A DNA stretch of 64,000 nucleotides, from NCBI GenBank assembly GCA_013420905.1, contig JAAXNY010000005.1, positions 1,674,001-1,738,000 on the forward strand. Reading direction: 5' to 3'. The position numbers were made by a program, and so were the translations under genes. Under the pieces are notes generated by a model that saw only the letters and a program-made list of their open reading frames with translations, did no database searches and was not told the origin of the DNA. The stretch is from Collybia mongolica (taxonomy: Eukaryota; Basidiomycota; Agaricomycetes; Agaricales; Clitocybaceae). Position 1 is the stretch's first letter; each line of letters starts with the position of its first letter. Positions 27,673 through 39,566 of the stretch are shown here, piece by piece.

Positions 27673-28382
27673 TGTAGTGAGAATGTGTGAGATTCGGGTT
27701 TGGTGTTTTTCACCAGGGCGTAAGTACGTGTGACGAACGTATAATTGCTTCCGGGCCCGCGAACAACAACGTGTTCAGCGAGAGTGTTTGTTTGTCATCA
27801 GCTTCTGGGTCAACTTGAAATTGAGATTGCTCAGAGGTCAAAGTTTTATCATAAGTATCGTAATACACACATAACATATCATAAAGTAAACTTTAAATTT
27901 TCTAATTCAAATTATCAACAAGACAAACCATCTCGTATACAATTACCATCATGTATTATACTCGATACTTACTTTATTCTCAATATACAAAACAACAAAT
28001 TTGATTCAGGCCAACCAAAGCCGGAAAGGATCGCAAAACCTAGAGGCTGAAGGAGGAAGCAGCCATCGGAGAGGATGCACGTATAAAGCATGGCCTTGCA
28101 TAGTCAGATCCTATTTTTGCGCCACGCCTTTGTTTATAAAGAATTACCACATCGATCTGCATCCCACTATCGCCAACAATATAAGTCGACCATGCCCTTT
28201 CTAACCTAAAATTCGTATAGGAGTTTAATGAGCAAATTAGAGTCCAGCTAGGAATATCGACGAAAGTCAACTTGTAGCAATAACTACAAACAGTATTCTC
28301 ACCAGACGTCGAATGCTTCTTTCTATTGGCAAACAGAAAAGAGTTCGAGGGCCGCTGGCGGATATGGAAGCAATACATCTAG
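27673..28382. other. AT-rich spacer between the MAPR gene and a decayed frame
   Basis: 27840-28000 is strongly AT-rich (TATCATAAAGTAAAC-like). I see no coding region. The promoter of the MAPR gene must lie at the left end. Confidence 0.45.
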
Positions 28383-28778
28383 AACTTGCGCTGCTTGACG
28401 CACGAAGAAATCACCAAGGATACTCGTCCGATAACCTGAACTCCCCTGGAAGAGTATGTAGCTCGATCAGCCGCGGGGATTGCCAGGATATATTATGTAG
28501 ACCTGAAAGAAAAAACACCTCATGCGTTGCCACGAGGTTCAACTCCAACAAGACTAGACCGAGAACACACACGTCTCCTAGCCTGAGGAGTAACGTTCCG
28601 GGATGCCATATAATATATAGGGCTCGTGTACACCACGCAGGCCGTACAGGAGCGTTTCCTTAAAAGGCACCTGGCGGCCCACGACGATTTGACGGCAGAT
28701 GGTTGTTTGGCATCGGCAATTATGGACAGCTATATTTCCTCAACAAAGAAGCGCCACCTCTGCATCACAGCAGGGTAG
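28383..28778 (+). pseudogene. Decayed coding sequence, unidentified
   Basis: One frame stays coherent for about 132 codons but is cut by three internal stops: TGA 28437-28439, TGA 28584-28586 and TAA 28611-28613. Between them it reads like protein: THEEITKDTRPIT, TPLEEYVARSAAGIARIYYV, GVTFRDAI, YIGLVYTTQAVQERFLKRH, LTADGCLASAIMDSYISSTK. It begins right after a possible acceptor (CATCTAG) at 28382 and ends at a TAG. Neither TGA is flanked by usable splice sites. At both TGA positions the aligned residue could have been CGA (Arg), consistent with C-to-T decay, but that is inference. I do not recognise the family. Confidence 0.4.
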
Positions 28779-29784
28779 AGTCCAATCCAGGAACTTAACT
28801 CTGACCATTCATTTCCGCCGACCCACACAAAAGTCAGGGCAAGAAGATGGCTTGTCCAATGTTCTGATACTCCATAACACCTAGCTTCGGGCGAAGGGGG
28901 CTCGAGCGGGATGCATCGGATCAGCATTGGCTCTGTGCTCGTGAAGCAGAGGTGGCTAGTACGCTACGAAAAACTTACGCGCATATGGAATTCAGGAGAT
29001 CTCCAGGGTGAAAACGGCGTAGTATGATATGTCAAAACACCGTTCCGAAGGCAGATCGCAACTCTCCGACAGGTTGCTGTCGATTTCGTGACTGATCCAG
29101 TCAGGAGGAAGCAAAGGGCGTGTGAACAGTCAAGTTGACTGCTTGACATGTAAGTGAATGTGATTCGATTTGATTCGAAGAAGCTTTGTGATGCTGCCAA
29201 ATGTCATACTTGTCGCATTATTCATGTGTCTTTTTCTGCATAAAAAATGTCATACGTACGTACAATGGAAAGGTAGACTAATAATATAGGAACAGTGAAT
29301 TTGATGTTCTGAGAATTAATTGGGAGCAGACCCCAGAGTACCCTGAGTAGGTAAGAAGGGTAGCGTAATGTACTAGAGGTATTACAGGTGATTGGAGGTG
29401 GGGGACTTTAGTAGTAACAAGAGTGCACTCCTATGGCAGGGTCAGAACTGATAGTAATATATAATTGGGGTGGGAGCAAAGATAAGAATGCTGGGCGAAA
29501 TATAGACAGGAGGTGATTACGGATGAAGAAAGGCCCCCGGGGGCGGCGCACCAAGCCATGCTGATTGCCATGAATGATGAAACAAATGTGATGAATGAAT
29601 AGGACGACCAAAGAAGAAAGGAAATATGCGCATAGGAATGATGGTGGGAGTGTGGTGATAATGGGAGGGGTAAGCGTGTCATGTCAATATGCGCGAGATG
29701 CTTGTAGCCAGTGTCACAAGTGAGAGAAAGTCCAAACCATAACCATGCGAGGAACAAAACAGAGATGCACAACAAGGGTAGACT
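28779..29784. other. Intergenic, downstream of the DEP-RGS gene
   Basis: No supported gene. Long shadow frames on the minus strand (29408-29775) are Tyr/His/Ser-rich and have no motif; they lie in the 3' flank of the RGS gene. Confidence 0.45.
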
Positions 29785-31948
29785 CTATGGAGACGCTGGC
29801 GCTGACCCAGAAGGCGCCGCCGTCGTTGCCTGAACTTGTTGGCGGTGTTCCCGTTCGCTCGCCTGCTGCGACACAGTCATGTAAGCGCCTCCAGTCTCTT
29901 CTGATGAACTGAGACCTGGTGGCGCAGCAGGACCCGACGTCAGGAGGTGGATATCATTCTCAGTTGGATCGAAGTCTTCGACCCAGTTTCGCATTGCCAA
30001 GAACTTCGTTGTTTTGATGAACTAAAAATTAGCACGTTAGAGATGATGATGAGTGAGAGCGAAGAACGCACCTTCGGCACAGAGTCTGTAGCCATCAGGC
30101 GGAAGACATGAGTCTGGATCCTCTCATATAATCGAATCATTGTGTGCAATTGTGTCGCATTGAATGCGTTCGCCTGTTCCGGCTCCACACGACCTTGGAA
30201 GGCCTTGCCCGTCAAACTCGTCACAACCTCCTCAAGGTACTTCGCCAATTCGTTGCGCAGCCCATGGTCAATGTTCAGCTCGCACTGACTAGACGGTGCG
30301 AGATATGTATTGTAGATGACGAATGCGGTGTTGATCAGAGACTCATGGTGTTTCTCCATCGCTGCTTGGCCTGGGGTACTCCGTGACCCTGCCCGAGGCG
30401 TGGGTGTCACGGCCATCGCACTAGACGTAATGTTGAACTTGCGTTTAAAATCCTGAACATCCAGCCAAAAAGAAAGGTTCTCTTCGCAGAAATTGCCGCG
30501 AAGGAATTCGCGGAACAGACTTCTTAATGCCGGCTCTTCGAGAATATACCGTAGGCGGTCGGTGTTACTCTCCTTGCCCTTCCTTTCTCCTGCTTCGTAA
30601 TTCGTATTGAGTTTCTCCGCCATTGATATTCTGCGGTGAATCTTAGCATCCGATGTCTGCTTCTTGTCGCTGGCGCCCTCTGTTGAATCCTCCACTGATG
30701 CGCGGTCAGGGACGAGGTTCGCAGAAGATGCGTTGGGTGAGTCGTGGATACCGAGAGCTCTTGAGTTATCCCAATGAGCCAGTCGACGACCCTCATCTGT
30801 GATCTTGTAAATAGCCTTGGCTGTGCACCGGAATTCACCATGTTGCTGTGTGTGAGAACTTTGGTAAGCAGATGAACAGTCAGTGACAATGATAACGACG
30901 CACGCTAACAGGTGAGTTTCCGCCTGGCGCGGACCCGCGGACGGTGAAAATAATCGCTGAGTCGTTGTTCTTTCGCTTGTCGCTCACGAGCGTGATGAGA
31001 CCGAAGCGAACAAATTGTGCCGCCATTTCGGCTGCCTCCTCCCGACCCACAACCGAAGTAAAGTCGCAAAGCCATTCCAATGCGGTGACAGCTGCAAAAC
31101 AACACTTGTGATGCTGCTGACTTTTGCCCAAGAGCGGCTGTGCACGCTCGGTGACATCCATCAACGCCACACCCTTCGACCGCTCATTATATCGTTGAAA
31201 GGCATCTAGAGGTGTGTTTGTATGAACAGGATAGTTTGGTTGGCGGCCTACGAATCGCCGGAATAGCGCTGTGATAACAGATTGGGAAACGATGATCTCA
31301 TCGTCTGCGGACCGCCTCTCGAGATGTAGAAGTTTGATACAAATTGGCTGAGTAACGAACACCTGTTGCAGATGGTCGGCATTAATGCCATTCTTGCTGA
31401 TGAAACGTTCGAGGACGTGGAGACCCTTGGGGGTCAAGACATAGACGCCTCTGTCTTTGAATAGATTCGAAGAAGGATCGGTGGCGTTCTCAATTAAGCG
31501 TGCATCCATGAAGTGCTGGCTCATGGCCTTTGCCATGTCGCGGGTCATGGAGAATGTCGTGGTTGTGGTTGTCGTAACGACTCGTGAGGGTTCTCTGGGA
31601 TCCGGCCCACGATTTGACTGCGAAAACTTGAGAGAGGCGAGATTCTGAGCGGCTTCATCACTGCAGAAAGCACATGAGATATGTCAGTGTGGGAATAATG
31701 AGGGAACCGCACGTTGAAAAGGAATTGGGAAAGGTTCTGAAGAATTGCTTGTGTGGTGTTAGTTGTAGAGATACGATTAAGGTCGCAAAGAGGTCTAGAG
31801 TGTCCTGTAAGAGTAGGAGAATGATGGTTAAAGAAATTTAGAGATCGATCGCGAGAGAACAGACCTTTAGAAAAGGCCTCCCGCGTTTTGTAGTCTTCAT
31901 CATATGCGATGAAGTGGCCTGCGCATCGTTATCAGCTTGCGAGGGCAT
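29785..31948 (-). CDS. DEP-RGS regulator of heterotrimeric G-protein signalling (Sst2/FlbA/Thn1 type)
   Basis: Begins MPSQADNDAQATSSHMMKTT and enters a first DEP domain (LFATLIVSLQL...FSMTRDMAKAMSQHFMDARLI ... YVLTPKGLHVLERFI). A second DEP follows (ALEWLCDFTSVVGREEAAEM, AAQFVRFGLITLVSDKR, AKAIYKITDEGRRLAHW). The RGS domain is C-terminal: LRYILEEPALRSLFREFLRG, CEENLSFWLDVQDFKRKF, INTAFVIYNTYLAPSSQ, TQLHTMIRLYERIQTHVFRL, closing with a DSVPKFIKTTKF-like end. This DEP-DEP-RGS order is that of yeast Sst2, Aspergillus FlbA and Schizophyllum Thn1, which accelerate GTP hydrolysis on G-alpha and control pheromone response or aerial growth and sporulation. The tail is Ser/Gln/Pro-rich. About seven exons; the 5' leader is CT-rich. 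No defect seen. Confidence 0.9.
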
Positions 31949-34900
31949 CGCTGGTGAAAAGGAAAAGGGGAAAAGGGAATATAGTGGGAGCCGAGGAAAG
32001 GGAGAAAGAAGGGGGGCAGCGGGGAGGAGGGAAGGTGGAAGCGAGGAGAAGAAGAGGCAGAGAGGTGGGAGAGGCTAAGCTACGGTGGGAAACTCGGCTG
32101 TCGGTGGTTGCCAATCACGACCCTTTCCCACAAGGGAAATCCGCCTCATGTCCCCAGTCCAGCCCCTGTTTCGCCCTGCCTAATTTTTTTTTCTCTTTCC
32201 ATTCCAGCATCTCTACCAGCCTTTGCGCAGTCCGTTTCCGACTACCACAATAACCCTCACTCGATATGTATTTGTCCTCTGTCAAGCACCCCCTCATGCC
32301 AGCTCCAAGCGCGTCGGTCCATCTGCGGCTCCTTCCTATTCGAAACTCAGACAGGGTCGATAATCCGTCTCCGAGTCCTACTGTTCCCGGTACCGTCACC
32401 ACTTACACACACATCACAATTGTTCACTATAAAACGCCAACTGGCCCCAACTCGTTTCAAATCTACCGGGGCAGACACGCACCACTTGTCCGCTTCCCTC
32501 GGTTGCTTGACACCTTCGCTACTTGACGTCCAACCTACCCCTACGTCGACACCGAGGCCTTCGAAGAGGCCCACAAGGCAACACAATCTGGGGTTACAGC
32601 TCCGAACTCGAGCCTTAGCTCATCTGCTTCCCCATGTGATCCCATACAAGAAGCTGTCTTCTTTTTATCCCTTTTTGTATCCATGATGACTTGGACTGAG
32701 TTAATCCCACAGGGGGAACCGACGGGCCTTCCACCACCCGCAGATCATGGCCCCGGAGTGGTTTTTTGTCACCCCGGATAACACTTTGGACACCGATTAT
32801 ACATATAATTTCCTGCAGCAAAACTTCAGTGCAAATCTTAATACATGGCGACTTTGTCCTCGGGACGCGTCGTTATTCTCGGAGTATTCTCGAATGGATA
32901 AACCAAGTCAGCGGCACACCCATGCGCAACAAAGTTAGCCTTCTCGCTTTCTTGTGGGCCAGCCGATTCTCAAATCTAAGTGTATCCCCTGATGTGCCCT
33001 CATCCCCCTCTATGTACGCTCCTCGTTTCACGCTAATCTAATTTCGAGCTTTTGCCAGTTTCCATATTGCGTCACAGCATCGTCACCACCTCAGGCCATC
33101 AAACTTATCCACTGTGTCCGACGTCTCTGTCCCCGCGTGCCGTCGCAACCGTAAATGCGAATGTCTAATTTACCGGCGGTCTAATTCCGTTTACATCCCT
33201 GCTTGATAATGTTGAAGTCACAAGACACAAAGGCCAGACAGGCCAAGGGGGGCGTTGTAGCATCATAGACCTTTCTCCAGAGAATCGCTGGCGCGCTTTT
33301 GATACCTAGGCTCGGTGTTTTTTCCCAGTCTCCTTATGTATCATATGCTACTTGATGTACGTAGACATTTTGCTGACCTGTTAATACAATGATTTACGCC
33401 CCACGTGACGTTCACGGACCAAAGGTCACCGGTCAGGTGGTGACTGTGGAGCCTCTGCAAGGTTTGACTCGGATGTGCCAAATTCAAGGGCAGGCTCAGG
33501 CCAATCCTCGAAGCGCCTAAAGCTGTATGAGGTAGAAGCTAACACATTTCTGTGCCTGCTTCTATCGTTGACTCTCCAGCATGAAGAGAAGGTCTATGCG
33601 AAAGCCGCACATGTTCTAAAAGTCCATTATCATTTCACAATATTGACACCCCGGACTTTATAATCATCATCAACATCCCCTGGAACGGGCAATATACTTC
33701 GCGCCTGAGCATGACAATAGGTTCCTGGTCAGTGAATCTCTAATGTCACCGAACATCCTAACCAACCATCTTGTCTACTGTTTGAATTACCGGCAAACAT
33801 ATCCTATCACTACATCTCACAATACTCTCTGCCAATCAAAAACAACCGAGCCATCCAACCACTCCACAGATTGGCTTACGCTGACAGAGATGATGCTCGT
33901 GATTCTGTCATGCTTCTTGTCTAGACTTGTTCAGGACATCCCCTTATTGGCCGGATGATACGACAGCACTCTAGGACTAAGCAGGAAGTAACCCCGAGCG
34001 TTCACCGACGCCTTTCGATCACGACGTTTCACCATAAAAAAGGACACAGGACCTATGATCTACAACACAGCCCTCCGGCCAGCACAACCTTTCCTCTATA
34101 ATTATATACACCGAGGCGCAACGTGCACGACGGCGCTCCGGGCCTCATCAAGCCTTCCACCCCTCGGGCGCGTTTCAAATCTATCTATTTCTCGCTCACA
34201 ATCAACCCTTAAGAATTCCGAGTTATATATAGTAATCAAGGCCAAGGTTATCAGCGATTTAGTCCGCGAAACCCATAGCAGATATGAAATAGGTCGCCCG
34301 CTAGGGCCGAATTCTTCTCGGAAACACGACCATCTCCCGCGAGCTGATCAAATAGCGTAGACGTGCGACTCTTCACCCCGGTCGGGCCTAGATGGTTCGC
34401 GGAAATAGCGGACATACCCAGCCGTCTCAAGCAACAAGCCCCTTTCGAGCGGAATACTCATGATTGAGGGAAGTCCTGAGAGGGCTCCATCCCCCATCAC
34501 ACCTATGTCAGCGGGCACTCAACCGGCGAATTACTCGAGGGTTCATCATGCGTCGCCTGTGGCCACAGGCCGCAAATCCGAGGGGATGAGGATGAGAGAA
34601 TGTCTAAGGAGAATTGATCTCTGCTGTCACTTGGAAAACACCCCAACGCATCCCCTCGCACCGAGGACCTGTCTACATCCCTGCAATGTGATTATGGCTC
34701 GTCGCCAGCGGAGGCTCGCCGCCGATTCTACACGTACTCGAGTCGTATCATAACTTTATCACCTTGTAGCCGGAGGCTTCGAAAAACGGTGATTACATGG
34801 ATGGGGACCAGCATCTCGGACATTCAAGTATGTCTTGTGTTTTGCTTTATACATATATCCATTCTAGACAAATTTACAATGCTCAAATCTCAGAAATGAG

Positions 34901-35959
34901 CATCTCCCGCGAAGGCACAAGCAGCCAATACCGGATCATTCGCATATATGCTCCTACTCGGCCTTCTGTGTATTAGCATCTTATTGGAAATCGAGGCTTA
35001 AAAACTAAGGGGACTGAATGTAACTTGACAACATGCGAGGAGCCCTAAGGAACCTCTGTTGCTAAAAGACAATATCTTTGCGCAACAATGATAATCCATA
35101 AAATTTTGACAGGTGACAGCTTGTGACAGCCTACCATGCGAGCACACCGATCTTTTTTTTTTTTTTCAACCTGGGTTAGACTTGGTTCCGTTTGTGTGCA
35201 ATACAATTGTAGCTGCAGGTTATATGTAGACGCCTTCACTGCCGACTCTAGGCCTGTGCCTCAAAATTCTGTTCCGGGTCCACAGTCCCGGAGAGCTATA
35301 AATTATCTGGGGGGTGTACCGGACGAATAGCATTGCCGTCGGGATGCACACATCGTGCATTCTACGCATCATCTTTACTCCGAGATCTATGTATGAGGCA
35401 GTAGAAATCAAATTCGCAAAAGTCATCGACGTGATGGTATGTGGCGCCCAAACATTCAGCCAAGATTTTTTAGGTGGCCGGCTCAACGCTCAGGAGGCTT
35501 GTCCTCAACATCGGCGCATCAGGGCCTAGTCCTGTTTCCGGGTTTCGACCTAGGTGCATCTATGCGATCGGAGACACATAATCTATCGGCCGGGCTTTGT
35601 AACGTTGCCAAGCCCTTGATCGAGTAGCAAAAATATTCTCTTCAACTATGTCTCCATGGGAAATCCGGCATGTTGAAGACAGTAGCACGAAAGTGGCAAG
35701 TTGACAGGTAATTCGGAATTGACAAACTAGTTGGACGGCTGTGGTCGGTGATCAATCTATTCAGTCAGCCAACACACAAGAATTGCTTGCACCACGTGCA
35801 CAAATCATTTATGCATGTGTTGAATTTGAGCTCGGCAGGTGGCTATGTAAGCGTAATGAGAAATGGGTACCATTAGGTACCACTACGTACGCATATATAG
35901 CACGCGAAGAGATATTGATACACGTTAACAACGATGAGCAAACCTAAGTCACTGAGAAA
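31949..35959. other. Gene-poor interval between the RGS gene and an unknown gene
   Basis: The left 150 bases are the CT-rich leader of the RGS gene. The rest (4 kb) contains many frames of 60-190 codons, none with a recognisable domain. A frame from ATG 34055 begins like a mitochondrial presequence (MIYNTALRPAQPFLYNY) but leads to nothing I can identify. TATA-like and AT-rich patches occur around 34230 and 35890. Confidence 0.45.
31958..32075 (-). promoter_or_regulatory. CT-rich leader/promoter tract of the RGS gene
   Basis: The plus strand is almost purely purine (AGGAAAGGGAGAAAG-type), so the transcribed strand of the RGS gene is pyrimidine-rich just upstream of its ATG at 31948. CT boxes near start sites are common in filamentous-fungal promoters. 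The mirror-like purine run could also form triplex DNA. Confidence 0.45.
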
Positions 35960-37165
35960 ATGGAGTCAAACATGGTATGCTTACCTCTAACAGACCACCA
36001 TCAAGTATTATTCGAGTTCATGCGCAGAATTACGCTGCTCTAACTAGTGATTCTTAAACCACCCCCCTTCTGCAGTTACTCTTGAGGTCCTGGGCATCCA
36101 TGAGCTTCACAAACATAAACGTGATTTAGGTCCACGCAACTCATTCTCATCCCTTGCTAACAGATGGTAGGACCCGGCTGGTGTGAAGGCCCTTCTTGAT
36201 CAGTTACGTGTCTCTCAGGCATGGCAGGATATCACAACGTCGCCTGCCCCAGAATCTGGCTCGTCCTCCACGAACACCGACGAGCACCCGACTGCGACTG
36301 TGAACGTCCCACCCCCTCGTGTGGTCTCAGCCACAACCTCTGCGTCGGTTGCCTCTCTCCTTTCGCAATTACAGGCTTCTTCGTCTCCGTCTCCACCTAA
36401 TGCGGCATCCACGAACTCGCACAAGCAAGATTTCGGTTGGTCTACTGTACCGAGTCAACAACTCCATGGCCCTGCACCACTTCTGTCGGGAGCAGCATTG
36501 CCAAGCACAGGGGAGAAGGATACGAGGGCCTACACATTCCAGCAGGCTTTGCCTCATATAGCACAGCTAGCAGACGATCCTGGATTTGTCGCGACCATTA
36601 AGAAGGTGTGTTCGGTTCCAATGTAGAAGATTTTCCTTGGGATCCGAACATGGATGTTAGATGAAGGATGAACAAGATGATGTTGAGCGACAACTCTGGG
36701 AAGATCGGCGCGCAATTCACAAAAAGTATGAAGAGAAAGTCAAGGTAGCCACCACAAAGTGTGTATTATGGACATTGTACTCTATTTGAGCCACTAAAGG
36801 CATCATAGGGCTACTATGATTAGTGACGGAAAAGTATCGAAACATGAAGCAGAGGTCTGTTCCAAAGTCAATTGTTTACATTTTCCCCATCTTTTATATC
36901 CGCACTACAGATGATACATGCGGCTTTTAAGAAGGAACTGGAGAAGTTTGATCGCGAGTGTGTTCTTCTCGCTTGGGACGGGCTGATATCGAAGCAGCAA
37001 GTGACGTTAGCTCGACACGGCGTTCCCACCATGTTCACTACAAACCAGGGCACCGATAGAGAGGTCCGTGTATTGATCCATATTTAGTTGTGCTGGTCCT
37101 GATCCCTGGTAACTTTCATCCAGCGTCAACAACGTGTGATGCAGGTGTTAGAGGGCATTTTATAA
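35960..37165 (+). CDS. Conserved-looking coiled-coil protein of unknown function
   Basis: The best-supported part starts DPAGVKALLDQLRVSQAWQD at 36173 and runs through a Ser/Thr/Pro-rich linker, FQQALPHIAQLADDPGFVAT, then a charged helical region (KDEQDDVERQLWEDRRAIHK, KATMISDGKVSKHEAEMI, FKKELEKFDRECVLLAWDGL, QQVTLARHGVPTMF). It ends RQQRVMQVLEGIL at a TAA (37163-37165). Introns after ATIKK, within the K-A-T codon, after HEAE and after TDRE all have clean GT..AG ends and keep phase. The frame is closed just upstream of 36173, so a first exon is required. I propose the five-codon exon at 35960-35974 (MESNM, donor GTATGC), which is uncertain because that intron would be about 200 bases. No domain recognised; the C-terminal half is predicted helical/coiled-coil by eye. 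Confidence 0.6.
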
Positions 37166-37648
37166 GAATGGGCGCACCTGGGCTCAAAGCTGTTGGTCGT
37201 CACCCCTCAACGGCGACTTCAACTCCAAGCGACAAGATGCATGATTTGAATTATCTGAGTCTTTCAGGGTCACTTAATTCTATTGGGAAGATAAAGGCGG
37301 TGTCTAAGTTCGACATTCTTGTTGCCAAGTACAGAGTTATTTACTGCCTACGTGCGCTAGTGCACCGTCAATTGGTGTATGTATCGTTGTCCATACAATT
37401 CCAGGGGCAGTTGTTACCGTTTCAATGGAGACCGCCGCAGGAGAGTCAGGACCGAGGATCGTTGATACATCAGCCGTCGGCAGCGCCCAATCAAGTGTAT
37501 GACTAATCCATCTGAGATCTACGTACACCTATTGTAAGTAAGGGTTCACAATTTTTCTTGCATATTATCCGTGTTATTATGGGGAAACTATATTTCGTTT
37601 ACCCACCATCTCGTTCTCATCTAGCTAAAGCGCCAGTCCCTCCCTAAC
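37166..37648. other. Intergenic between unknown gene and hydrolase gene
   Basis: An open frame spans 37090-37506 but begins inside the previous gene's last intron and lacks any motif, so I treat it as a shadow. No feature seen apart from the hydrolase promoter. Confidence 0.45.
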
Positions 37649-39566
37649 ATGCCCTATGTCGATCTGTACAGTGTGGATGACTATGCATCGATATACTACA
37701 CGACTAACACACCATGGTCGAACGTTGGCGGTTTCGACATAGAAAAACCAACCGTCATAGTACTCCATCCTACATTTCTTGACTCAACATGGCTGGACAA
37801 TCAATTTGGGGACCCCCGATTGAATGCAACGTTCAATCTTATCGCTTTTGACATGAGGGTCTGTGGGAGGTCGACGGCTAGGCCCAGTGGCCGCCATGAT
37901 AGTTGGGTAGAAGCCGCAGATCTAGCATGCTGCCACCAGGTGTGTACGAAGCCACACGGGGGATCGTTAGCTTGACAGAGAGTCTCAGGCTCTACACCTT
38001 CCTCCCTGCCATATACTCGCCCTTGAGAGCTTATCGATCTATTGTGCTTTGCGTTTCGCGATATTGTGCGTGGAGCATCAATTCATCAACATATCCGCTG
38101 ACTTTGGTTTTAAGGTTTCCCGAGATGTGCCTAAGTCTCACCCTGTGCAATGTACCTGCACCTACAGAGTGAGTAACTCATGTTATCTATCGATTGCAAG
38201 ACCCTGATCCATGCAACATGCAGATTGAAGTGGATATTTACGGCATACGACGAACTCCTGCATAGTTGGTGTAATGCAGAAGATATAGAAACTTTTGAAC
38301 ATATAGCGAAGGAGAGTATTGGGCTTATCATCGGACCTGTGGGTTGTCATATTTCCTAACAGAAGCTAGTGCGTTGATACGGATTTTTTGAAGGATTGTG
38401 GCGAGGATCTACGAGATGAAGTTCGTTGCGAAATCTGAAAAAATCCCTTCTTAGTCCCTAATTCCTATGATAGCTCATCACATTTTGGGAACTCACGATG
38501 CCACCATCTCGAGGATTGAGAATAGCTGAAATAGTCTGCACCCTAATTAACGTACGTCCCTCCTACACATCCATTGATTCTTACTATTGATCTCAATTCA
38601 GCGTTCTGCCTTGAAACCTGAGCATCATGCGGCGATCACCCAGCCCGTGCTCCTTATACATGTTTGTATACATTTACCTCCTTTCTGCCAAACACATTTA
38701 GTCTGATATCGACTAGGGTGAACGAAACGAAGCATGCCCCAAGCGATACGCAGAGAAGTTAGCATCCCAATTAATAAACGCTGAAGGTGGTGCTGTGCTG
38801 TATACTGTAAAAGGTTCGAAAATGGGCCTTTTTTCAGTACCCAAGAAGCTTATTTGTGCACTATAAGGTGGCTCTGGGTCTCTGAGTATTATTCCGGGTC
38901 ATGCCTCAATCGCCAACCAGGTCTTCGCCAAATTCCTCTCCAGGCTTCCACACACGCGATCAGACCTTACACCACCACCTGTGTCAAAGGAAGAACGAAT
39001 GAAGTCGGCGCTGTTGGAACTGGCTGATATCATGGAAGATCCAACTATCGCGTCTCGAGATCCCCTTTCATCTCTATCATTCTCATGCCTGCCTCCAGAG
39101 GTCGTGAAAACCCAGACGGAATGCCTTGCACAACATCGGAAGGGCTTGAATAAGGCCTTTTCGCCATTGGGACCTGATGGTCGTCCGATTCGGAAGTAAG
39201 GTTCTATCTACGACATCTACATCGGCTCCCAACTAATTCTCCCTGTCAGGTATTCCGACAGGAAGTCACAACATTGGTTTCATGGGGAGAAAGATGGACT
39301 CTCCGTTGCGGGTTTGTGTTTTCCCTTCCCCTCATTTACTTGTGGGTTGTTCACGTGGTTCTGCAGGTTCAAATTTTCTTCCTCCGGAGCGAGGGAAAGA
39401 TTCCGACCGACCAGAGAAGCCCCCACCTCAGGAATCCGCGTTAGACGGGCGTGTGCGGCGCGCGGCGTTCGCTCCCAGCGCTGTGGACAAGTTGGTCATC
39501 AAGGGCTCTATGGCAAAGGTCGTCGGGTCTGCCCCTACAGCGCCTTTCCAACGCCTCCTCCTATGA
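37649..39566 (+). CDS. Alpha/beta-hydrolase-fold protein with non-canonical nucleophile region
   Basis: Begins MPYVDLYSVDDYASIYYTTN. PTVIVLHPTFLDSTWLDNQF is the strand and oxyanion-hole region, and FNLIAFDMRVCGRST is strand 4 with the Asp-Arg-Gly-like turn. After two introns comes LHLPPCHILALESLSIYCAL, where the nucleophile elbow should be, then FPEMCLSLTLCNVPAPTE. A cap region follows (LKWIFTAYDELLHSWCNAED). QPVLLIHGERNE carries the likely acid, and the catalytic His is probably in IPGHASIANQVFAKFLSRL. A C-terminal extension (PPEVVKTQTECLAQHRKGLN ... GSMAKVVGSAPTAPF) is additional to the fold. No G-x-S-x-G motif is visible, so esterase activity is doubtful. About nine exons; some junctions between 37930 and 38560 are unresolved. 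Confidence 0.7.

Noticed and set aside
32108..32686. 192-codon plus frame rich in Ser/Pro/Thr
   Set aside because: Starts in the CT-rich leader region opposite the RGS gene and has no recognisable feature; probably a low-complexity shadow.
34055..34360. 101-codon frame starting MIYNTALRPAQPFLYNY
   Set aside because: Presequence-like start only; no domain, no splice partners and unusual composition.
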